Shown: in pieces, positions 5,231-9,339 of the stretch
Position numbering within the stretch: the stretch's first letter is position 1
How the letters are laid out: each line of letters begins with the position of its first letter
DNA from: CAZSMC01 sp964607755
GTDB lineage: Bacteria > Zhuqueibacterota > Zhuqueibacteria > Residuimicrobiales > Krinioviventaceae
Length of the DNA stretch: 9,339 nt
Assembly (NCBI GenBank): GCA_964607755.1
Contig: CAZSMC010000111.1
Location: 1 to 9,339 of the forward strand
Direction of reading: 5' to 3'
Notes under the pieces: model-generated
Databases searched by the model: none
Told to the model about the DNA's origin: nothing
What the model saw: the letters and a program-made list of their open reading frames with translations, nothing else
Translations under genes and position numbers: made by a program

Positions 5231-5330
5231 NNNNNNNNNNNNNNNNNNNNNNNNNNNNNNNNNNNNNNNNNNNNNNNNNNNNNNNNNNNNNNNNNNNNNN
5301 NNNNNNNNNNNNNNNNNNNNNNNNNNNNNN
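5231..5330. other. Assembly gap (100 N) between fcl and the dehydrogenase
   Basis: A third 100-N run lies in the spacer between fcl and the nucleotide-sugar dehydrogenase. Unlike the other two, the flanks are not identical repeats: TTTCTTTTT on one side and an AT-rich CAATATAAAAATATTC on the other. The next 80 nt hold the palindrome CATGTACATG (5365-5374) and an AT-only inverted repeat (5377-5391). The true distance is unknown, so a small gene or promoter could be hidden and a single fcl-dehydrogenase operon is not proven. Confidence 0.95.
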
Positions 5331-5414
5331 CAATATAAAAATATTCTACGGCTTTTTTATATGACATGTACATGATGATTTTTTAAAAATCTTTACTATT
5401 TACAGAATCCTATA

Positions 5415-6527
5415 TCAAGCTAAATAGGCTTCAAGTGTATGCCGTAGTCCTTGCTCAAGCGAAATAGAGTATTGCCATCCCATTGCATTGATCCTTGACA
5501 CATCCAGCAATTTTCGTGGCGTGCCATCCGGTTTATGGCTATCGAACTGGATTCTGCCATTAAAACCAACAAGTCCGGCAATAAGTTGGGCTAATTCTGC
5601 AATGGTGATATCGTTTCCCGTACCGATATTAAAAAATTCGGGCCCATCATAATGCTGCATCAGATGGAGGCACGCATCAGCCAGATCATCAACATGCAAA
5701 AATTCCCGTCTGGGTGTACCAGTTCCCCAAAGTGTCACAGTCACAGAACTCGAATCAACATCTCCTGAATTTGACGATAGCGCAGTTGCTTTTGGTAAAT
5801 ATTGTGACTCTTTGGAATGTTTGAGGATTCCGTTTTTTTCCAAAAACTTTAAAATATCATCTTTTGATGCTTCTTTCTCCTGCAGATTTTCCCCATGATA
5901 TTTCTTCAAATCCTGACGAATCGCATCCCAATTATCGCGCTCGAATTGCGAGGCGAGATAAAATTTCCGAATAAGCGCAGCCAAAACATGCGATGTCTCC
6001 AGATCATAATTATCATTGGGACCGTACAGATTTGTCGGCATGACGGAAATAAAGTTGCAGCCATATTGCGCCCGATAGGCTTCGCACATTTTAATGCCAG
6101 CGATTTTGGCGATTGCATAAGGCTCGTTAGTTGGTTCCAAAGGTCCGGTGAACAGGTATTCTTCTTTAATGGGTTGCTTTGCATGTTTGGGGTAAATGCA
6201 AGAACTGCCAAGAAAAAGCAACTTTTTTACATTATTCAGGAATGAATAATGAATAATATTATTTTGAATTTGCAGGTTTTCGTAAAGAAATTGTCCCCGA
6301 AAAGTATTATTGGCAACAATGCCCCCGACTTTGGCCGCTGCTAAAAATACATAATCCGGTTTTTCCCGTTCAAAAAAATCATGTACTGCTTTCTGGTCGA
6401 GCAAATCAAGTTCAGAACGCGGCCGCATAACCTGATTATGGTATCCTTTGTTTTTTAACAGGCGAACGATCGCCGATCCGACCATGCCGCGGTGCCCGGC
6501 GATGTAGATTTTAGAATGCAAATTCAT
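5415..6527 (-). CDS. fcl: GDP-L-fucose synthase (GDP-4-keto-6-deoxymannose epimerase/reductase), long form
   Basis: It converts GDP-4-keto-6-deoxy-D-mannose, the Gmd product, to GDP-L-fucose by 3,5-epimerisation and NADPH-dependent 4-reduction in the cytoplasm. Visible features are the cofactor motif GHRGMVG (11-17), AAKVGGIVANN (64-74), the SDR triad S108, Y137, K141, plus C110 and H180. These correspond one-for-one, shifted by one, to E. coli Ser107, Tyr136, Lys140, Cys109 and His179. NLYGPNDN (166-173) and WGTGTPRREFLHVDDLADA (267-285) are also typical. At 370 residues it is about 50 longer than the E. coli type because of an insert around 192-262, with a DNWDAIRQDL...ILKFLEKNGI core also known in some Bacteroidota-like homologues. 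It follows gmd by 139 nt. No clear Shine-Dalgarno precedes the ATG. Confidence 0.97.
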   Translation of the reverse strand: MNLHSKIYIAGHRGMVGSAIVRLLKNKGYHNQVMRPRSELDLLDQKAVHDFFEREKPDYVFLAAAKVGGIVANNTFRGQFLYENLQIQNNIIHYSFLNNVKKLLFLGSSCIYPKHAKQPIKEEYLFTGPLEPTNEPYAIAKIAGIKMCEAYRAQYGCNFISVMPTNLYGPNDNYDLETSHVLAALIRKFYLASQFERDNWDAIRQDLKKYHGENLQEKEASKDDILKFLEKNGILKHSKESQYLPKATALSSNSGDVDSSSVTVTLWGTGTPRREFLHVDDLADACLHLMQHYDGPEFFNIGTGNDITIAELAQLIAGLVGFNGRIQFDSHKPDGTPRKLLDVSRINAMGWQYSISLEQGLRHTLEAYLA

Positions 6528-6595
6528 AGCAGCGAAAATGTGATTGAAATATTTTTCATGGATTGGCGTTCGTGCATGGTTGCTTGATTGTTTTT

Positions 6596-6617
6596 ATGTT
6601 TAAATGCATGTTTAAAT
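6596..6617. repeat. Two tandem ATGTTTAAAT copies in the gmd-fcl spacer
   Basis: ATGTTTAAAT occurs at 6596-6605 and again at 6608-6617, separated by GC, inside the 139-nt spacer between gmd and fcl. Each copy holds the palindrome TTTAAA. One helical-turn-like spacing of 12 bp could suit a regulator, but the spacer has no recognisable promoter and the repeat may be incidental. Confidence 0.3.
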
Positions 6618-6666
6618 CAATGTCAGGTTGTATTGTTACAGTCTTTGCCAATTTTTCATTTCTTAT

Positions 6667-7704
6667 TCAATAACCCCTTTTTTCAATCTTTTCCAGGTCT
6701 GCCTTGACCATCATCTGCACCAATTCTTTAAATGAAGTTTTTGGCTGCCAGTTTAACTTTTGCTTTGCCTTGGACGGATCACCAATGAGCATATCCACTT
6801 CTGTCGGGCGATAATAGCCAGGATCGACCTTGATCAACGTTTTTCCTGTTTTGCTGTCAATACCAACTTTTTGGTTTTTCCCGTGCCATTCAATGTTGAT
6901 TCCTACTGTTTGAAACGCCAGCTCGGCAAACTCTTTTACACTGTGCGTCTCCCCTGTGGCCAGGACATAATCGTCAGCAGTGTCTTGTTGCAGCATCTGC
7001 CACATGCCCTCGACAAATTCCGGCGCATATCCCCAATCGCGTTTGGCATCCAGATTTCCAAGGTATAATGTATCCTGTAATCCCAGTTTAATGCTGGCTG
7101 CTGCATGGGTAATCTTTCGGGTAACAAATCGCCGGCCACGTCTCGGAGATTCATGATTGAACAAAATGCCATTGACAGCAAATAAATTATAGGCTTCTCG
7201 ATAGTTTTTAACAATCCAATAAGCATATAACTTTGCAGCGCCGTATGGGCTGCGAGGATAAAACGGAGTAGTCTCCCGTTGCGGCACTTCCTGCACCTTG
7301 CCGAACAATTCACTGGTAGAAGCCTGGTAAAATCGCGTTTTTACACCGGTTTCTTTTATCGCATCCAACAATTTCAACGTTCCCAGTCCATCGACTTCTG
7401 CTGTATATTCTGGCACCTGAAAGGACACTTTAACGTGACTTTGCGCCCCCAGATTATAGATCTCATCCGGTTCTATTTTTTCAATTAACCGGTTGAGATT
7501 ACTGGAATCTGTCAAATCTCCGTAATGCAAAATCATCTTTCGATTATTGACGTGAGGGTCTTTATACAGATGGTCAATCCGGCCAGTATTGAACGAACTG
7601 CTCCTACGAATCATGCCATGAACGAGATATCCTTTCTCGATGAGTAGTTCAGCCAGATAAGAACCATCCTGGCCGGTAATTCCTGTTATGAATGCTTTTT
7701 TCAT
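6667..7704 (-). CDS. gmd: GDP-mannose 4,6-dehydratase
   Basis: It catalyses the first committed step to GDP-L-fucose: GDP-D-mannose to GDP-4-keto-6-deoxy-D-mannose, with tightly bound NADP+. The start chosen is ATG 7702-7704, giving 345 residues beginning MKKAFITGITGQDGSYLAEL. The upstream ATG at 7797 would add 31 unrelated residues read through the end of coiled-coil copy B. Motifs are GITGQDG (8-14), RRSSSFNTGRIDHLY (33-47), NLGAQSHV (84-91), the catalytic set T130, E132, Y154, K158 (spacing as in E. coli Gmd), NHESPRRG (183-190), RDWGYAPEFVEGMW (222-235) and the C-terminal VDPGYYRPTEVD (293-304). All family landmarks are intact. It begins 37 nt after copy B and precedes fcl, its pathway partner. 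The Shine-Dalgarno is weak. Confidence 0.98.
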   Translation of the reverse strand: MKKAFITGITGQDGSYLAELLIEKGYLVHGMIRRSSSFNTGRIDHLYKDPHVNNRKMILHYGDLTDSSNLNRLIEKIEPDEIYNLGAQSHVKVSFQVPEYTAEVDGLGTLKLLDAIKETGVKTRFYQASTSELFGKVQEVPQRETTPFYPRSPYGAAKLYAYWIVKNYREAYNLFAVNGILFNHESPRRGRRFVTRKITHAAASIKLGLQDTLYLGNLDAKRDWGYAPEFVEGMWQMLQQDTADDYVLATGETHSVKEFAELAFQTVGINIEWHGKNQKVGIDSKTGKTLIKVDPGYYRPTEVDMLIGDPSKAKQKLNWQPKTSFKELVQMMVKADLEKIEKRGY

Positions 7705-7741
7705 CTTAATCTGTGGGAAAAAAGTGTTAAAATGAAATGGC

Positions 7742-8325
7742 CTAATCATCTTTATCCCGAACCCGATAACCAAACGTTTTCTGTTCAAGCAGCCCAATGC
7801 GTTTACTATTCAACTCCAGAGTTTTTGAAATAACATCCTGTTGGGCACGAATCAAGTCCAACTGATCGTCCTGTCTCGTTAGATGTTCATCTATTTTCTG
7901 AAAACGTTGATCAATCGTCTCAAAGCGGCGATCCATTGCCTCAAATCGCTCATCGACCTTTTCAAAGCGGCGGTCCATCGCTTCTAACCGTTCATCAATC
8001 TTTTCAAAGCGGCGGTCNNNNNNNNNNNNNNNNNNNNNNNNNNNNNNNNNNNNNNNNNNNNNNNNNNNNNNNNNNNNNNNNNNNNNNNNNNNNNNNNNNN
8101 NNNNNNNNNNNNNNNNNCAAAGCGGCGGTCCATCGCTTCTAACCGTTCATCAATCTTTTCAAAGCGGCGGTCCATCGCTTCTAACCGTTCATCAATCTTT
8201 TCAAAGCGGCGGTCGATCGCTTCAAAGCGCTCATTCATTTCGCGCCGGGTCGGCACTTCATTCATCACATGTTCTGCCAATTTTTCTAGCAAATCATGTG
8301 TTTTTTCAAGTGTTATCTCGGCCAT
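7742..8325 (-). CDS. Heptad-repeat coiled-coil protein, copy B (contains assembly gap)
   Basis: The ATG at 8323-8325 has a strong GGAGGGG site (8331-8338). The cap AEITLEKTHDLLEKLAEHVM, NEVPTRREMNERFE is nearly the same as in copy A. The array is built of 14-residue units, RFEKIDERLEAMDR, then after the gap diverges to RFEKVDERFEAMDR, RFETIDQRFQKIDEH. The C-terminal cap is QLDLIRAQQDVIS, LELNSKRIGLLEQK, FGYRVRDKDD, related to copy A (IRKEQRVFS, LHSTRLELLEEK, EYRIREK). With 100 Ns the two halves are in different frames. A real gap of 29 plus multiples of 42 bases (perfect repeats) restores one frame, so I read one gene of at least about 170 residues. It lies between wlbA and gmd. Predicted soluble long coiled coil; function unknown. 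Confidence 0.83.
7963..8201. repeat. 42-bp tandem repeat inside coiled-coil copy B
   Basis: Identical 42-bp units beginning CAAAGCGGCGGTCCATCGCT are seen at 7963-8004, 8118-8159 and 8160-8201, with 13 bases of another unit at 8005-8017 before the gap. Each encodes two heptads. Outer units are diverged. Unit length and sequence differ from copy A, so the two arrays expanded independently after gene duplication. Confidence 0.9.
8018..8117. other. Assembly gap (100 N) within the 42-bp repeat
   Basis: The left flank stops 13 bases into a 42-bp unit and the right flank starts a fresh unit, so with perfect repeats the missing length would be 29, 71, 113 or another 42-step. One hundred does not fit, and it also breaks the reading frame. 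The N count is therefore a placeholder. Confidence 0.95.
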
Positions 8326-8393
8326 AAGAGCCCCTCCATTTTATAAAAATGATTCGCGTTCAAAACAAGTCATCCACATCTATTTAGCTCAAT

Positions 8394-9339
8394 TTATAAC
8401 TCAATTAAGGGATGAACCGGTTCATTCTCGGGTTTCTGTGCCGGCGTATTGCGGATCTGATAGGCTAACTCTATAGATGGTCTCGCGTCGCACAAACCGA
8501 ACCCATGACCATCAAGGATGTTCCGGTAAACTATGGTATGCAAATCTGTAAATCCACCGGAAAACTCGAGTTCCTCGTCATCTACAGTGATGCATCTATA
8601 TGTAGGTTTCCCTTTATTGCCAACATCCTCCGGCAGATCAGTTTTATCAACGGATAAAAACCAGCGCACATTGGCGCGGTCAAGTTCTAAAAAACCGGCC
8701 ATTTTTTTGCGCTCGCTAATATGAATTTTACTCTGCTGGACTCCGCCAAAAATCCATAATAACATATCGAAAAAATGAATGCCAATATTGGTACCCACGC
8801 CACCGGAGCGGTGGACGTCACCTTTCCAGGAATAGTGGTACCAGTTCCCTCGTCCTGTGATATAGGTTAACTTAATTTCATGTTTTTTCTTTTTGGGGGC
8901 TTTGTGCATCCGCTTTTTTAAATCAACGATCTCCGGATGAACTCGAAGCTGAAGCAAGTTATACACCCGGCATCCGGTTTCTTCTTCATCTTCTTCCAGG
9001 GCATCGAGGTTCCATGGATTTAACACAAGTGGTTTTTCGCAAATAGCATCAGCCTGATTGCGTAATGCAAATCTTATGTGAGCATCGTGAAGATAATTGG
9101 GCGAGCAAATACTGACATAATCTATCGCTTTTTCCGGACGTCTGCGCCGCAACAGTCCAATATGCCGGTCAAAGCGTTCAAATTCAGTGAAAAAATCAAC
9201 CTCGTCAAAATATTGATCTAAAATACCGACAGAATCACTGGTATCCAGAGCGCACACCAAATTGTGGTCAGTATCGCGAATCGCTTTTAAGTGGCGGGGT
9301 GCAATGTAACCGGCCGCACCGATGAGGGCAAAGTTTAAT
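8394..9339 (-). CDS. wlbA: WlbA/WbpB-type UDP-N-acetylglucosaminuronate 3-dehydrogenase (partial, start beyond window)
   Basis: This Gfo/Idh/MocA-family oxidoreductase reads in frame from the window edge (first full codon at 9338): LNFALIGAAGYIAPRHLKAI, then ALDTSDSVGILDQYF and FFTEFERFDRHI. It therefore lacks only a few N-terminal codons. The NAD-binding GAAGYIAPRH, CSPNYLHDAHIRFALRN, the family EKP motif in CEKPLVLNPWN, QLRVHPE, and SGGVGTNIGIHFFDMLLWIFGG (with the active-site histidine region) are all present. The 314 visible residues fit the roughly 316 of WbpB. In the Wbp/Wlb pathway this enzyme oxidises C3 of UDP-GlcNAcA before transamination, towards UDP-2,3-diacetamido uronic acids. 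The aminotransferase and acetyltransferase are not in the window and may lie upstream. A methionine-type TTG at 9258-9260 is not the start. Copy B follows after 68 nt. Confidence 0.92.
   Translation of the reverse strand, partial: LNFALIGAAGYIAPRHLKAIRDTDHNLVCALDTSDSVGILDQYFDEVDFFTEFERFDRHIGLLRRRRPEKAIDYVSICSPNYLHDAHIRFALRNQADAICEKPLVLNPWNLDALEEDEEETGCRVYNLLQLRVHPEIVDLKKRMHKAPKKKKHEIKLTYITGRGNWYHYSWKGDVHRSGGVGTNIGIHFFDMLLWIFGGVQQSKIHISERKKMAGFLELDRANVRWFLSVDKTDLPEDVGNKGKPTYRCITVDDEELEFSGGFTDLHTIVYRNILDGHGFGLCDARPSIELAYQIRNTPAQKPENEPVHPLIEL

Noticed and set aside
6667..7797. Longer gmd starting at ATG 7797
   Set aside because: The extra 31 residues are not seen in the family and come from the out-of-frame end of coiled-coil copy B. 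Gmd proteins begin right at the Rossmann motif, which fits ATG 7704.
7963..8201. CRISPR-like or satellite array
   Set aside because: Units are strictly head-to-tail with no unique spacers, and unit lengths of 21 and 42 bp keep the reading frame, so they are coding heptad repeats.
1..9339. tRNA, rRNA, insertion-sequence transposase or prophage genes
   Set aside because: I found no cloverleaf with CCA-type ends, no rRNA-like stretch and no transposase or integrase motif on either strand.

Overview
The window comes from an uncultured-looking bacterial genome, probably a metagenome or draft scaffold: it carries three runs of exactly 100 Ns, two of them inside tandem repeats. Every gene I can support lies on the minus strand, so the reading direction is from position 9339 down to 1. 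A long-form GDP-fucose synthase with a mid-protein insert, a WlbA-type oxidoreductase, a DUF5674 protein, AT-rich spacers and weak Shine-Dalgarno sites before some genes recall the Bacteroidota/FCB side of the tree (for example Ignavibacteria, Calditrichota or KSB1-like lineages). That placement is inference only.

Region 1 (about 9339-2933) is a nucleotide-sugar block for a surface polysaccharide. In transcription order it holds: a wlbA/wbpB-type dehydrogenase, cut by the window edge; a heptad-repeat coiled-coil gene (copy B, interrupted by a gap); gmd; fcl; an unusually long nucleotide-sugar dehydrogenase; and a second coiled-coil gene (copy A, also interrupted by a gap). Gmd and Fcl together convert GDP-mannose to GDP-L-fucose. 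The WlbA-like enzyme and the 6-dehydrogenase point to an acidic, possibly diacetamido-uronic sugar. No glycosyltransferase, flippase or polymerase is inside the window. The two coiled-coil genes share almost the same N-terminal cap and a related C-terminal cap, but carry different tandem-repeat units (21 bp and 42 bp). They bracket gmd, fcl and the dehydrogenase.

Region 2 (2891-2191) is a tightly coupled pair: a DUF5674 protein and an unrecognised all-helical protein that starts 2 nt after it.

Region 3 (2190-1416) has no supportable protein gene. It holds small hairpins, one of them terminator-like on the plus strand, and islands of degenerate short repeats.

Region 4 (1415-276) is a toxin-antitoxin cluster in different states of decay. 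A HicA C-terminus appears joined to a DUF433-like N-terminus. It overlaps, by ATGA, a hicB that is complete except for one in-frame TGA. Then come a truncated DUF433-like fragment and finally an intact-looking higB-higA pair. Region 5 (275-1) contains an inverted-repeat structure and a run of ATTCGTG microrepeats.

The most interesting features are the paired, expandable heptad-repeat genes around the sugar cluster and the chimeric, partly dead toxin-antitoxin cluster.
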